Numbered from the stretch's first letter, positions 38,385-49,998 are shown. The stretch is 64,000 bases of DNA from Mesostigma viride (GCA_009746045.1 RPFO01000448.1:1784547-1848546), one strand, 5' to 3'. Program-made: numbers and translations. Notes: generated by a model not told the origin, from the sequence alone.

Positions 38385-38510
38385 TAATTAAACACGTGCT
38401 CCTGTTGGGGAGTCACGGAGCACCGAAGTGCTTTTAATCCCTGTGTGTGCACAACAGGAGAAAGGGCAGAGACCCCCAGTCTCCTTCATGCCTAAGGCAT
38501 GCCACAGCTG
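38385..38510. repeat. interspersed repeat shared with 27465-27595
   Basis: Shares blocks such as AAACACGTGC, GTTGGGGAGTCACGGAGCAC and TTTAATCCCTG with the start of the 27465 insertion. A further weaker copy of its first block lies at 38325. The edges of the family are not defined. Confidence 0.65.
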
Positions 38511-38665
38511 CATTCGGGAACGCTAGCTAAACGGACACGCTAACGATCCGGCAATCTGTGGGTGCAATAAGACCCATGTGAGCATGGCATAACACTAGGA
38601 GCGTGGGCAAGTAATCTCATCATAGCCAGGACGTAGCATGGCTGTACTAGGACTATACCCCGATC

Positions 38666-39076
38666 AATGGATGGATGGATGGATGGATGGATGGATGGAT
38701 GGATGGATGGATGGATGGATGGATGGATGGATGGATGGATGGATGGATGGATGGATGGATGGATGGATGGATGGATGGATGGATGGATGGATGGATGGAT
38801 GGATGGATGGATGGATGGATGGATGGATGGATGGATGGATGGATGGATGGATGGATGGATGGATGGATGGATGGATGGATGGATGGATGGATGGATGGAT
38901 GGATGGATGGATGGATGGATGGATGGATGGATGGATGGATGGATGGATGGATGGATGGATGGATGGATGGATGGATGGATGGATGGATGGATGGATGGAT
39001 GGATGGATGGATGGATGGATGGATGGATGGATGGATGGATGGATGGATGGATGGATGGATGGATGGATGGATGGAT
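38666..39076. repeat. (ATGG)n microsatellite, about 100 perfect copies
   Basis: An uninterrupted 4-bp repeat of about 411 bp. It is open in several frames (Met-Asp-Gly-Trp, Ile-His-Pro-Ser) only because of its period. Confidence 0.98.
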
Positions 39077-39339
39077 GTCAGGCTTGTCTTACATGATGCA
39101 GTGGAACTTTGGTGCTGGAGGGTTAATTGTGGCTCGGTCTGGTTTAGCTTCAGTGCTCTCATGGCGGCCTTCATTTGTAATTATTTGAATGCATGCCCAT
39201 TGGGCCATGCATAGTGTATATTTTTTACGCATGCACGCCCATTATGTATCGATGGGTCCATCCCATCAATGCTTGTTTATTGCCAGGTCTGGTGTAAGTA
39301 AGTTAGTGCTATCTAGTCTACAAAATCCTCACTACACTT

Positions 39340-39420
39340 CTCCCCAAAGCGCCCCTTCCGCTTTGGGGGAGGGGGCTTACCCACATGGGCTGGCGTGTGA
39401 GCCGGGACATTGGTCTTCCA
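39340..39420. repeat. interspersed repeat shared (inverted) with 63345-63420
   Basis: The reverse complement of this stretch shares ACACGCCAGCCC, GTGGG.AAGCCCCC and GGAAGGGGCGCTTTG with 63345-63420. It is next to the MITE-like copy at 39434-39659 and may belong to the same family. Confidence 0.55.
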
Positions 39421-39433
39421 CCTCTTCTTGTTC

Positions 39434-39659
39434 TGCATAGGAACAGAGAGCGAAGAAATGCGGTGTGGGGACCCCTTCTCGTGGTAATGCGTTACATGTA
39501 CTCCCCACCGGGCTTTGCTCTTCATGGGTTCATAAAGACAACAATTATTCAGTAAGAATTTAATAAATTAGGAACATATATCCGTTGGGAGTCACTGTTA
39601 CACATATACCTGAAAAGGGGCATATGATTTTAAATACATTCTGAGCTACAACCTGCACG
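39434..39659. mobile_element. MITE-like element, copy 2
   Basis: The inverted arms (CCCCTTCTCGTGG..GTTACATGTACTCCCC on the left; TTGGGAGTCACTGTTAC..GAAAAGGGGCATATG on the right) match the arms of the element at 49660-49998. Diverged and without a clear target duplication. Confidence 0.4.
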
Positions 39660-40460
39660 TGCATGGGTTTAGTTAACTGGCACCTATACTAGAGGCCTGA
39701 CATGGGGTGGAGCTTCAGTGCTTCCCCGCCTTCTCCTTCTCCCACACTAGGTGCTCCGCGTCCTTCTTCTCCGGCCCTGCCCATGGGTGCACCGGCCCCG
39801 CCTCCTCCTTCTCCTCTCGGGACGATTCGCGCTCCACGCATGGCTGCAGCATCAGTTAGCACGGGCAAGACATAGCAGTAACCGCGCTATTGCTGTTCTA
39901 GCACCAGCCTAGCAGACTGCCATGATCACTCAGCAAACCCACGACAGCTAAACCCTTGGCTGTCACAACCAGTCCATGCATCATTAAGTATGGGTACAGG
40001 GAAAGCTTCCCGCATATCCATGGCCATATGGATGGCAGCAACACAACGACTTGCCCCCTAGCCCCCCGTGCACACACAAAAACGTGGGTCGTGGCTTCCA
40101 CGCCCCATCCGCCATGCATGACAGCGCGTACCTTACTCGCATTCACACCGGGCTGCATCCCAGCGCCGTTGCTGTCCCCATGTGACACGTCGGCTGATTA
40201 AGCAGACACACAGCAGAGTCTGATGTAAACCGCTAAACCCCAAACCCATGCAGACCACAGTCAAGGACGCGTGCATGTCAAGCCATGCCAATTGTGAACC
40301 GTACAGCAATTTACTTTTCAAGCCTGAAGAGGTGGATAGCAGATACTAGCCTGGAAGAGGTTACAGGGGCACATGTCCATTAGCGAGCGGAACAACACAG
40401 CATACACCCTACAAGCGTACCGCACAATGTCCTCCTGCAATTGTCTGCAGATCTCCCAAT

Positions 40461-40556
40461 GCCGCAGACATCTCCACTGCTCTCATGGCGATTGCAAATG
40501 CTTCATGCCGCTGACATCTCCACTGCTCTCATGGCGATTGCAAATGCTTGATGCCG
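40461..40556. repeat. 46-bp tandem duplication
   Basis: Two nearly identical copies of a unit containing CATCTCCACTGCTCTCATGG and CGATTGCAAATGCTT. Confidence 0.85.
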
Positions 40557-40628
40557 CACCTCTGCTTACAGCAGAAAAGCTTCCTCCGGGCGAGGCACCT
40601 GACTGGAACCAACACCCATTCCTTGGCT

Positions 40629-41335
40629 TCACAACGTGGCCATGACAGCATCGTGAATCTGCTTCGCCAACGCCCACACTTCAGGACCCGCGCCCTGCAC
40701 CGCCATGGCCACAGGCTGCACCGCTGCAATCGATGCAGCATTCACTGCCTGCGCCGCACCATGTACTGCATGCACGAAAGCCAATCCTGGCTCGGTTATC
40801 ATGGTCTTGCCCGATTCCTGCTGCTTCTTCTTCTTCGATGCGGTCATGCGCACTTTATACCCCTTCCTCTCCAAGCACGCCTTCAGCACCTGGCTCGTGC
40901 GGTGCTGAATATGCTTCTGAAGGCGCGCCTTCTAAACACGAAATGTTGGCAATGTATGATTCCCAAACGGCATGATAGGCACATAATCAGTCCCATTAAT
41001 TGCTTTGCGGCAGTCAATGCACCAGAACACCTGTTGAAAAAAGAAGGTTATGCACGCTAGCGATTACCCGCGGCAAGAAGCAATCAACACGCCTCGCTAA
41101 CAACTGCAACCACAATGTAATTCATGACGGGCCACTCACCGCTACCCTGCTCTCCTGCTTCAATGTCTCCCCATTCTCAAGGCCTCCATTGTAAACCTCT
41201 CCGTCTTCACCATCGTCATCGTCTTCCTCTTCCTCCACTCCGACGTATCCGTGTTTCCTTTTCCTAAGATACCTAGGGTTGTTCAAGTCGTATGTGCGGC
41301 GTTGGCACACTTCCAACAAAATTTTGGCCGCCTCT
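40629..41335 (-). pseudogene. coding remnant within the CACTA element, unknown function
   Basis: Two minus-strand exons fit together in phase. The first (about 41335-41140) is basic and then acidic (KRKHGYVGVEEEEDDDD) and ends at a strong donor, GTGAGT. A 109-bp intron follows, and the second exon (41030-40629) begins VFWCIDCRKAINGTDYV. One in-frame TAG (40932-40934) interrupts an otherwise continuous frame that goes on through KARLQKHIQHRTSQVLKAC and a lysine-rich stretch to a stop. The CxxC pair could bind metal. I recognise no family. It may be a decayed accessory protein of the transposon or a captured host fragment. Confidence 0.4.
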
Positions 41336-42246
41336 ACCCATTACCATTTATTCGTACTATCATAACATATCCAGGCGTTTGAAAAATCATTCCCTCGTTC
41401 GAACTTCTACCCCTGGGCGTCCATGACGAGGCAGTCACGACGGGACGCAGATGCACAAAAATAAAACAAGGCGACATCCCTTCAATCATTGACCAAAAAA
41501 CAGAATACGCGCAGAACTTGGATTTCAACACCACGCACCCATTACCAGCGAGCACGGCTGGCCTGCAACCGCCATCATTTCATAACCAGAAGCCAGGGCC
41601 CACACTCCATCCCGTTACCTCATCTTCCACGCACGGCTTCCGCTGCTTCCCTCTGCTCTTTCGCATTCTCCGCCAGCAACCTCGCCTTCTCCTCGTCCAA
41701 CAATCCACTAAGAATAAAATCCCCTCTATTGGACGCCATTCAGACGAACTTTGCTAGCGTCTTTTCACCGGCCCCAGCACACATAATCTATAGCCGCTTA
41801 CTGACAACGGCCGACAACGACAACTGCTGAATAGGCGAAAAAGGCTGATAACTACATTTTTATATTTCGCTGCATTTGCTAATAGACACGCACGTTCTCC
41901 CACTTCTCCATTACAATATAATTATCCATCTGGCCGTGTACAGGCAAAGATCCCCGAAGTAACTTACTGAAACGTATCTTACAGCATCGGATCACTGGCA
42001 CCTAATCTACAGGTGGTAGATTACCAACCAAGACCCGTCGCGGTAATTTACTCTGTCGGTAATGTACTACCAAAGATGTGCAGTCGTAACGTTACTCTTA
42101 CTTACGGCTAGTAAAATTACTACGTAGGATGATAGGTAGTAATGATTACGGCGTTGGATCTCACGCCTCGTATCTAGGTAGTAAGATAAGACCTCGTAAT
42201 TTACGCCTCGGATCATTTTTACTACCCTCGGACGAAAAGTATAGTG

Positions 42247-42467
42247 AAGGTTGCAAGAGGGGCAGGGGCCTGGTTCAAGGTAAGGGAAGGGTCATCACTA
42301 AATCTGACTTGCATACGTTGTTCATAGGTAGGAGGGGTGACAGAGGGACGACGATTGTTATTATTATTATTATTATTATTGTTGTTGGCATTATTAGAAT
42401 TATTAGTGGTAGGTATAGGTGACATCTCTCCACCCACTAGATCCATGTTCAGTTTGAGGAAAAACAA
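42247..42467 (-). pseudogene. gag region of the LTR element, 5' part
   Basis: A minus-strand frame beginning near 42455 has a run of asparagines coded by an ATT/AAT-type repeat (about 42357-42385) and then reaches the CACTA insertion. Part of a broken element. Confidence 0.6.
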
Positions 42468-43582
42468 TTAAGGTTGCAATAAGGAGGAGGACAACGCCCT
42501 AATTTAAAGCAAGGAAAGCAAAAAGGGAAAACTTTTAATGTCCCAAGAGAGGAAAACAAGTAAAATCAATCCTTTTTAATAACAGTAATGGATAGGGAGC
42601 CAAACTCTAAGGTGAGAGGAGTATCTACACTAGAGGAGGATGACACCGTAGGACGAGGGGGATGAGATGGAGGTAGTGAAACCAAAACAAGGCTATCTAC
42701 CGAAGGGCGAGCAAGAGGAGCAGGAAAAGAACGTCTTGGGGGTACAGCACCAGAGGTAGGGGCTGCAGGAAGGGTAGAAGTATAGTGACAGGGGGAGGAC
42801 GTATTGGCTCACTGGCCCGTTGCTGGGCAGCCCTAACCTTAGGGGTATCAGTAGGGTTACCTTGTACCTTGAAGGCAGGGGTAGGGGAAGACCGATCAGG
42901 TTTCATAGGCAATAGTAGACACTGATATGGGAGTCGTTGAAAGATGGCGCCCAAATGGTCGTCGATGACCAACGCCGTAGCCGAGGAACTCCTGCTGTGG
43001 GGTACAACACCAACCACAAGGGTCTAAACATAGGCATATACATCCAAGCGTAAAAGAGAGTGGAAGGCGATGAACAACGTTCTAGCATCGGCGACTAGCC
43101 GAATCTATTCCTAGGCACTTTCCTATTCTAGCCGATTCCTAATGAACGGATAGGAGGCACTTGAGGTGGAGGAGGTCCTACCTCTCCTCCCCCCACACAA
43201 AGCATCTATGATGCTCGCCTAGAGCTAACGAGCATATAAGAAAACGCAGCAGCGTGCACGGAAAAGAGGTGTAGTCTAAAGGGACGCTAATCGTCCCACT
43301 ATCCATCACTATTGAACCGTCAAACCCACTAGCTAACGTCAAACAGCATCCAGCAAGGAAATGCACAAACAGAAGGAAAAGGAAAAGGAACTAGCTACGT
43401 GAGGAGTTCATCCGCTTTGAGCAGGTCTAACGTCTAGGCAGGGCGTGTCCCGAATCGGGCAGCACTACCCCCCTAGCTTGACGGCGACCCGCCCATTACC
43501 TGTCAAGAGGTTGTCTTCTTCTGTGCCCTGGCCGCGGAAGGCCTCTGGCGTATAGGGTTGCAAGGGAACTTCGTCGCGTCTA

Positions 43583-43600
43583 CCTAAACCTCCGCTACCA
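43583..43600 (-). other. primer-binding site of the LTR element
   Basis: On the minus strand TGGTAGCGGAGGTTTAGG lies one base after the 5' LTR. Its TGG start, complementary to a tRNA CCA end, and the TGGTAGC string fit a tRNA primer, possibly a Met tRNA. Confidence 0.7.
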
Positions 43601-43601
43601 T

Positions 43602-44188
43602 TGTTACGCCGCGGATATCTACCTCCACCTCTACCTCTAATGGGCCTGATACTACCTAAACTGGTCAGGCCTCCTCTACTTAACCCTCTGGCGAAAGACG
43701 AACGTGACGGAGCTGATCTCAATGCATTAACGTAAGTGTTGCTATAATACGCCATACAACCATTTACCAAAACCCGTTTACTCCAGGAATAGAGGAAGGA
43801 AACACAACTACACTGCCGTGACCCAAGCCTAAATGTGTTAATTCATTTAACACACGCCGAGTGCCATTCACGAAGGACAACTGCTGCATAAATGATCGCC
43901 GACAGGCGTGTATGCTCGGGCCGACATCGACCCTCGCCCACAGGACCAACGCACGTCCACAAGGTTCACACGCAGGATAAAAGGACCACTACTAAAGTAC
44001 GCAGCGCGGCGCGACTGCACCGAACCACCATACTGTACAATTGCCACGTCACAAGGCCCGGTACCGACCGGCCAAAAGGTCCTTACTAAACGTAAGCCTA
44101 GGAAAGTCAGCGAACTGCTCCGGAATGGCTGAGGCAACAGTGACCTAATTTACGTCCGTAACAACAACAAAAGTTACGCGACGTAACA
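43602..44188 (-). repeat. 5' LTR of the Gypsy-like element (587 bp)
   Basis: Bounded by TGTTACG and CGTAACA; 43811-44188 is identical to 22741-23118. It is followed directly by CTGAC, the target duplication, and then by minisatellite units. Confidence 0.9.
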
Positions 44189-44565
44189 CTGACACCAGTG
44201 GATACTGCGGCTAGCACCCTTCACCATGCATCTCCGTCTCATCTTTGTCTACCTGGCACCAGCTAGTGGATATATACCACAGCGCTAGCATCCTTCCCCA
44301 TCTCCGTCTCATCTGTCTACCTAACACCAGTGGACACCGCGGCTACCACTGTTCCCCATCTCCGTCTCATCTCTATCTACCTGACACAAGTGGATACCAC
44401 GGCTAGCATGCTTCCCCGCCATCTCCGTCTCATCTCTGTCTACCTGACACAAGTGGATACCATGGCTAGCACCCTTCCCCATCTCTGGCTCATCTAGAGC
44501 TGTACGTCTACCTGACACCAGCGGATACCACGGCTAGCATCCTTCCCCCTCTTCTCCGTCTCATG
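44189..44565. repeat. ~60-bp minisatellite, right fragment of the split array
   Basis: About six diverged units of the same repeat as at 59502-61031. With 22478-22545 it formed one array before the LTR element inserted. Confidence 0.9.
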
Positions 44566-44581
44566 ATGTGAGGCGACGAAA

Positions 44582-45790
44582 ATGGCTGACGGCGGAGTTC
44601 AGATCTTTTGCGTCGGAGCCCCAAATTCGGTCATACCACTTGCATTTGATGCGCCTTTTTTAAGACGCACTCGCCAGTATAATTTTTTACGGCTGACACG
44701 CAGTATCGAAAAAGTTACGCACGTGACAAGCAGCTATGACGACTCCAAAAGCAAAACGGGGTTTGGAAAAGGAGCTTTCCGGCTCCCAGCCCAACCCACT
44801 CGCCATCGTCCTTGCCCAGCCGCCTGGGTTCGCAAACCCATCGCCAGCAAACCCATAGCCAAGCACCTCTCCAGAGCCAACGAAACCCTGCCACGAACAC
44901 AAATGGAGCCATTACCTCGCAGGCGACAGAGCGCATAAAATTCACAACGGTCCGAGCCCCGCCAAAATGCAGCCTCGTAAGAAGGACCCGAAAAGTGGCG
45001 CGAAATGAGATTTTTGGTGTGTGCGTGCACGACGGTGACCGAATTTCCACCGACAGGCATGGCGGCCTGGCAGGCTATCGTGAGCGAATAAAAAGGCAGT
45101 ATCGAGGCTGGAAATTTTAGTGTATGCTCCTAGGGTCATATATTACTTGCCGTTATTTTTTTTCGCCACAAATTCTGCGGAGTCCTTCGGCATTTTGGCG
45201 TCATTCACAGGTGGGTGCCTGTTTTGTCGCCGATTTTCTCTCGACCCCACCTACCTGCAGCAAAAAATTTTCCCGATGAAAGTCGCCCTAACATCTGGTT
45301 TTTGACACTAATCGACGCATTTTTTAGTTTTTAAGGCCTTGACCGAAGCACTTTTTTCATTACCGGCTCAGTTTGCTTTAACCGAGCTGGCGCGATTTTT
45401 TATCCAATTTCTAGGCTGGGCCAGGCGTCGCAGACCCGTAATTCGTTTTTAAGTGCTTTTGTGCCCGATATCGTGTCTTTTGCAGGCGTTCTTGGCATCA
45501 AAGACGCCATGGCGTCAGGGGCTAAAACGGACCTCCGCACGTTCGTTAACTGCGGCGAGCATGTCAATGCCGCCAGCAATTTTTGCTGCCGCGTCTGTGA
45601 CACGGTTGCGATGCAAGACCGTTGTCGACGTGACGGAGTGGTATGTGCACATTCAGGTGCGAATTTCTTCGCTGTTGAAACCCCGGCCGGTAGCAGACAA
45701 GTATTTCACCGTATCCCCTTTCCCCGAGTCTCTCTTTTCCGTCATGTTTTCATCTTACGGACAGTGCGAATAAAGCATCAGTGAGCGACA
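44582..45790 (+). other. unassigned open frames, possible decayed gene
   Basis: A frame at 44582-44938 starts in a good context (AAAATGGCTGAC) and runs 118 codons. A second at about 45415-45784 follows a possible acceptor (TTTCTAG) and contains FAGVLGIKDAMASGAK and a cysteine-rich piece, NFCCRVCDTVAMQDRC. I see no family match and cannot link the two with confident splice sites. This could be a decayed gene or a transposon remnant. Confidence 0.25.
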
Positions 45791-45927
45791 GTATGATGGC
45801 GAGCCGTTTGCTCGCATCAGGGCTGTGCGGCTTATTCTATAGAGAAGCGACATCAAGCAGATTTTGCAGCCGGATGTGAGGGAGGGGCCCTGCTGGGGTG
45901 GGAATAAACTGCTGTGAGTGACCGATC

Positions 45928-46594
45928 CACTCCCTCCCTCCCTCCCTCCCTCCCTCCCTCCCTCCCTCCCTCCCTCCCTCCCTCCCTCCCTCCCTCCTCC
46001 TCCCTCCTCCCTCCCTCCCTCCCTCCCTCCTCCCTCCCTCCTCCCTCCCTCCCTCCCTCCCTCCCTCCCTCCCTCCCTCCTCCTCCCTCCCTCCCTCCTC
46101 TCCCTCCCTCCTCCTCCCCCTCCCTCCCTCCCTCCTCCCTCCCTCCCCCTCCCTCCCTCCTCCCTCCCTCCTCTCCTCCTCCCTCCCTCCTCCCTCCCTC
46201 CCTCCCTCCCTCCCTCCTCCCTCCTCCCTCCCTCCCTCCTCTCCTCCTCCCTCCCTCCCTCCCTCCCTCCCTCCCTCCCTCCCTCCCTCCCTCCCTCCTC
46301 CTCCCTCCCTCCCTCCCTCCTCCCTCCCTCCCTCCCTCCTCCTCCCTCCTCCCTCCCTCCCTCCTCCCTCCCTCCTCCCTCCCTCCCTCCCTCCCTCCTC
46401 CCTCCCTCCTCCCTCCCCCCTCCCTCCCTCCCTCCCTCCTCCCTCCCTCCCTCCCTCCCTCCCTCCCTCCCTCCCTCCCTCCTCCCTCCCTCCCTCCCTC
46501 CCTCCCTCCTCCCTCCCTCCCTCCCTCCCTCCCTCCCTCCCTCCCTCCCTCCCTCCCTCCCTCCCTCCCTCCCTCCCTCCCTCCCTCCCTCCCT
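45928..46594. repeat. (CCCT)n microsatellite with CCT interruptions
   Basis: About 670 bp of CCCT repeat broken by CCT units; purine-rich on the other strand. Long Pro-Ser-Leu and Gly-Arg-Glu frames through it are artefacts. Confidence 0.98.
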
Positions 46595-47638
46595 CGTGAA
46601 CTCACTCGTGGACTCACTCACTCGTGGACTCACTCACTCGTGGACTCACTCAATCACTCACCACCCACCCACCCACCCACCACCCACCCACCCACCCACC
46701 CACCCACCCACCCACCCACCCACCCACCCACCCACCCACCCACCCACCCACCCACCCACCCACCCACCCACCCACCCACCCACCCACCCACCCACCCACC
46801 CACCCACCCACGCACCCACCCACCCACCCACCCACGCACGCACTCACTCACTCACGCAGGCACTCACTCACTCACTCACTCACTCACTCACTCACTCACT
46901 CACTCACTCACTCACTCACTCACTCACTCACTCACTCACTCACTCACTCACTCACTCACTCACTCACTCACTCACTCACTCACTCACTCACTCACTCACT
47001 CACTCACTCACTCACTCACTCACTCACTCACTCACTCACTCACTCACTCACTCACTCACTCACTCACTCACTCACTCACTCACTCACGCACTCACGCACT
47101 CACTCACTCACGCACGCACGCACGCACTCACGCACGCACGCACGCACGCACGCACGCACTCACGCACTCACGCACGCACGCACTCACGCACTCACGCACT
47201 CACGCACTCACGCACTCACGCACTCACGCACTCACTCACTCACGCACTCACGCACTCACACACTCATGCACTCACGCACTCACGCATTCACGCACCCACG
47301 CACCCACGCACCCACCCACCCACGCACCCACCCACGCACCCACCCACCCACGCACCCACCCACGCACCCACCCACCCACCCACCCACCCACCCACCACCC
47401 ACCCACCCACCCACCCACCCACCCACCCACCCACCCACCCACCCACCCACCCACCCACCCACCCACCCACCCACCCACCCACCCACCCACCCACCCACCC
47501 ACCCACCCACCCACCCACCCACCCACCCACCCACCCACCCACCCACCCACTCACTCACTCACTCACTCACTCACTCACTCACTCACTCACTCACTCACTC
47601 ACTCACTCACTCACTCACTCACTCACTCACTCACTCAC
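46595..47638. repeat. compound tetranucleotide array: CCCA, CTCA, CGCA
   Basis: In order: three CTCGTGGACTCACT units (46600-46655), (CCCA)n 46661-46835, (CTCA)n 46843-47085, mixed CTCA/CGCA 47085-47288, (CCCA)n 47290-47548 and (CTCA)n 47549-47636. The blocks differ by one base in a shared tetramer, suggesting successive expansions of mutated units. Confidence 0.97.
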
Positions 47639-47652
47639 CTAGTAACTTGCAC

Positions 47653-47874
47653 ATGCACCACATGCGCAAGGAGGACACCAAGAGCTTCACCAACCACCGT
47701 CGAAAGCTTGGCTGTGATGCCAAGGGCAAGGGTATGGGGGTGTCCATGTTGACACAGTGCATGAAGGCTGACAAGGTCAGGCAGAGATTGTTCAGGGAGG
47801 TGCCACTACCTCCTAGCGATACCGAGATGAGGGCGCGCAAACGCATCAGCGCCATGCCGCCTGTTGAGTAATTT
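47653..47874 (+). CDS. possible terminal exon of an unknown protein
   Basis: About 72 codons from an ATG near 47653 to the TAA. The frame is basic (RKEDTKSFTNHRRKLG, DKVRQRLFREVPLPP) and its composition is unlike the repeat beside it. It starts immediately after the tetranucleotide array, which ends in a pyrimidine-rich CACCTAG that could serve as a splice acceptor. No family is recognised. It may be the last exon of a gene whose upstream part was displaced by the array, or a chance frame. Confidence 0.35.
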
Positions 47875-48129
47875 GCAGCTACATTACTTGGCATGCTGTG
47901 GGTGCACGTGTAAAATGACCTTTCTAGCCATGCATGCGACAGCTGCCAATATTATGTTCAGCAAGCTCCTCCGTATAATAGAGATTGCGTGAGCATCCAC
48001 ATGGCCACATGTGCATATTGTCAGCTGTGTCTATATCAATGAACTTTTATGTATGTCTCCTGGAGGTTGTCTTATATCACTCGTGAATGGTTTCCATGTT
48101 TTAGTGAGTCATCTTATTTGAGTTGACCA
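47875..48129. other. no feature seen
   Basis: Unremarkable sequence between the possible terminal exon and the 173-bp satellite. Confidence 0.4.
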
Positions 48130-48745
48130 GATTGTCTCCTTGATATTCCACACTGGCAGTTTCGCATCTATGGGTAAGAATTTGTAATGGAAACTGGCAG
48201 GTATGGCATTGATAACTCTACCAAATAGAACATGATGGGCCTGAATTTTTGTGGAATGTCTAAAATCATGATGGCTAAGATGCATGCAAGTTTCCAGCCT
48301 CAACAGAGCACATCTTGTACGGAAACTGCAATGAAATGTGACGAAAAATACGACAAACGTGCATTTTTGGTAACATTTGTGAGCAAACTGACATCAAATA
48401 TCCTCTGATGGTTCTGAATTTTTGTGGAACGTCTAAAATAATGATGGCAAAGATGCATGCAAGTTTCCAGCCTGAACTGAGCACATCTTGTATGGAAACT
48501 GCCATGGAATGTGATGAAAAATACGAAAAACGTGCATTTTTGGTAACATTTGTGAGCAAACTGACATCAAATACCCTATGATGGACCTGAATTTTTGTGG
48601 GATGTCTAGAATAATGATGTTTAAGATGCCTACAAGTTTCCAGCCTCAACCGAGCACAGCTTGTATGGAAACTGCAATGAAATGTGATGAAAAATACAAA
48701 AAACGTACATTTTTGCTAGCATTTGGTGGCATTTTGTTACCAAAT
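48130..48745. repeat. ~173-bp satellite, about 3.5 copies
   Basis: The landmark CTGAATTTTTGTGG recurs near 48241, 48415 and 48588, giving a 173-174-bp period. Each unit also has AAGTTTCCAGCCT, GGAAACTGC.ATG and TTTTTGGTAACATTTG. The first copy is partial and diverged. AT-rich, unlike most of the window. Confidence 0.9.
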
Positions 48746-49040
48746 GCGGTTGGATGACCATCAGATCTTGTGTACAGTCATTAGTCATGAGTATCAACTT
48801 ACTTGCAAACAGCCAGGTCAAGAACTCTTTATTTGCATATTAGAATGTATTTGTTTATATTAAAATCTGGAAAACTGCTAAAAATAGACATGCCAAAAAT
48901 AGGTCAGCTGAGGTCCGGTAAGTCCGGAAAGTTGCAATCCTTCTACTGGTGTCCTGAACATGCTACCTACCAAGATCTAGCATGTTTCGACAATATTTGC
49001 ATCGTACAGGAGTTATAAGGCTGTTTTTTGGCACTTTCAG

Positions 49041-49633
49041 ACCGTTGTGTTTGCTTTCTTTCAATGGCTGGCCCTGACGAAGGAAGAATGCGCCGACATC
49101 ATCAGATTCTTAGCCGAGGAACGCAAGCTCATGGGGCCCAACGGGCCAATTCCCGCCGCCCACGTGGAGGCGTTCATCGCCAGGCCAGACAACCGCCTCG
49201 CTATCCTGTGAAGCTTCATCCAGCTACCTGTTCACGACATCGTCGCTAAGCTCCAAAACCCAGCGCCCGGCTTGTGCAGCCGGCAGCCACGTCGGCTCCC
49301 TCCCTCTGCAAGGATGATCTCCAAGCAGTTCAGGAGCAGCACGTGACCTGGCGCCGTTGGCCGAGAAGCTGACCTCGCTACACACGACGCTCAACACGGT
49401 GGAGGCCCGGGTCTCCAATGTGGAAACCAAGGTCAGTCCACAAGCTCCAACCCCAGTTCACGGCGCTGCACACCGCGGCGCAGCTAGGCATCTGAGACGC
49501 ACGCTGCACTTGTCTCTCGCCTAAACCAGGTGGAGGGCAAGTGCGCCGTGCTCATGAAGAAGCTTGAAGCCATCACCGCCCAGAAGCTTGAAGCCATCAT
49601 GGCGGTGCAGGTGCACCTTGTGCACCCAGAGCA
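49041..49633 (+). pseudogene. candidate multi-exon locus with coiled-coil exons, unknown
   Basis: Exon-like pieces: from acceptor TTTCAG at 49040, about 56 codons containing LTKEECADIIRFLAEER and ending at an in-frame stop (TGA at 49209-49211) without a clear donor; a piece ending at 49431 (KLTSLHTTLNTVEARVSNVE, donor GTCAGT); and a piece from acceptor at 49529 to donor at 49633 (KKLEAITAQKLEAIMAVQ). The last two look helical. Because the first piece lacks a donor I treat the locus as probably decayed. No family recognised; a transposon ORF1-like or gag-like origin is possible. Confidence 0.35.
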
Positions 49634-49659
49634 GGTGATAGTTAATTGTACATCCTACA

Positions 49660-49998
49660 CCTGCAGGTTGTCGCCCTGACTGTATTACAACCCCATAGAT
49701 GCCCCTTTCTCAGGGCTATGTGTTACATATGCTCCCCACGGAGCTAACATTTTGCTTAATTAATTAATTAACTAAGGGGAGCCTGTCATGGGCCGGGGGA
49801 AAGATCATCATGGTTATACAAGAGCTAGGGCATAGCTTCTCATCAGAGAGTGACTCTCTGTATAGGCAGGGATGAGCTAATTCTTAATTGAATTGAATTG
49901 AATTGAATTGTAACATAACTCCGTTGGGAGTATATGTAGCACATAGCCCAGAGAAGGGGCATATGGCCTATCATACATTCTAAGCTACTTCCTGCAAG
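49660..49998. mobile_element. MITE-like element with ~85-bp inverted arms
   Basis: The left arm (about 49660-49747, with TGCCCCTTTCTCAGGGCTATG) and right arm (about 49909-49998, with CATAGCCCAGAGAAGGGGCATA) are imperfect reverse complements. The ends are close to CCTGCAGG/CCTGCAAGG. Between them lie TTAATTAATTAA and five AATTG repeats (49886-49910). No coding capacity. A relative is at 39434-39659. Confidence 0.5.

Noticed and set aside
38638-39214. MDGW repeat protein
   Set aside because: Translation of the ATGG microsatellite.
43465-43770. 101-codon minus-strand frame across the 5' LTR and leader
   Set aside because: It overlaps the LTR edge and primer-binding site; Gly/Arg-rich composition without a domain. 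Treated as part of the LTR element, not a gene.
45755-47871. Very long Pro/Ser/Thr/His and Gly/Arg/Glu open frames, up to about 600 codons
   Set aside because: They are readings of tetranucleotide repeats, which stay open in all frames; no start context or domain. Only the segment after 47640 has normal composition.
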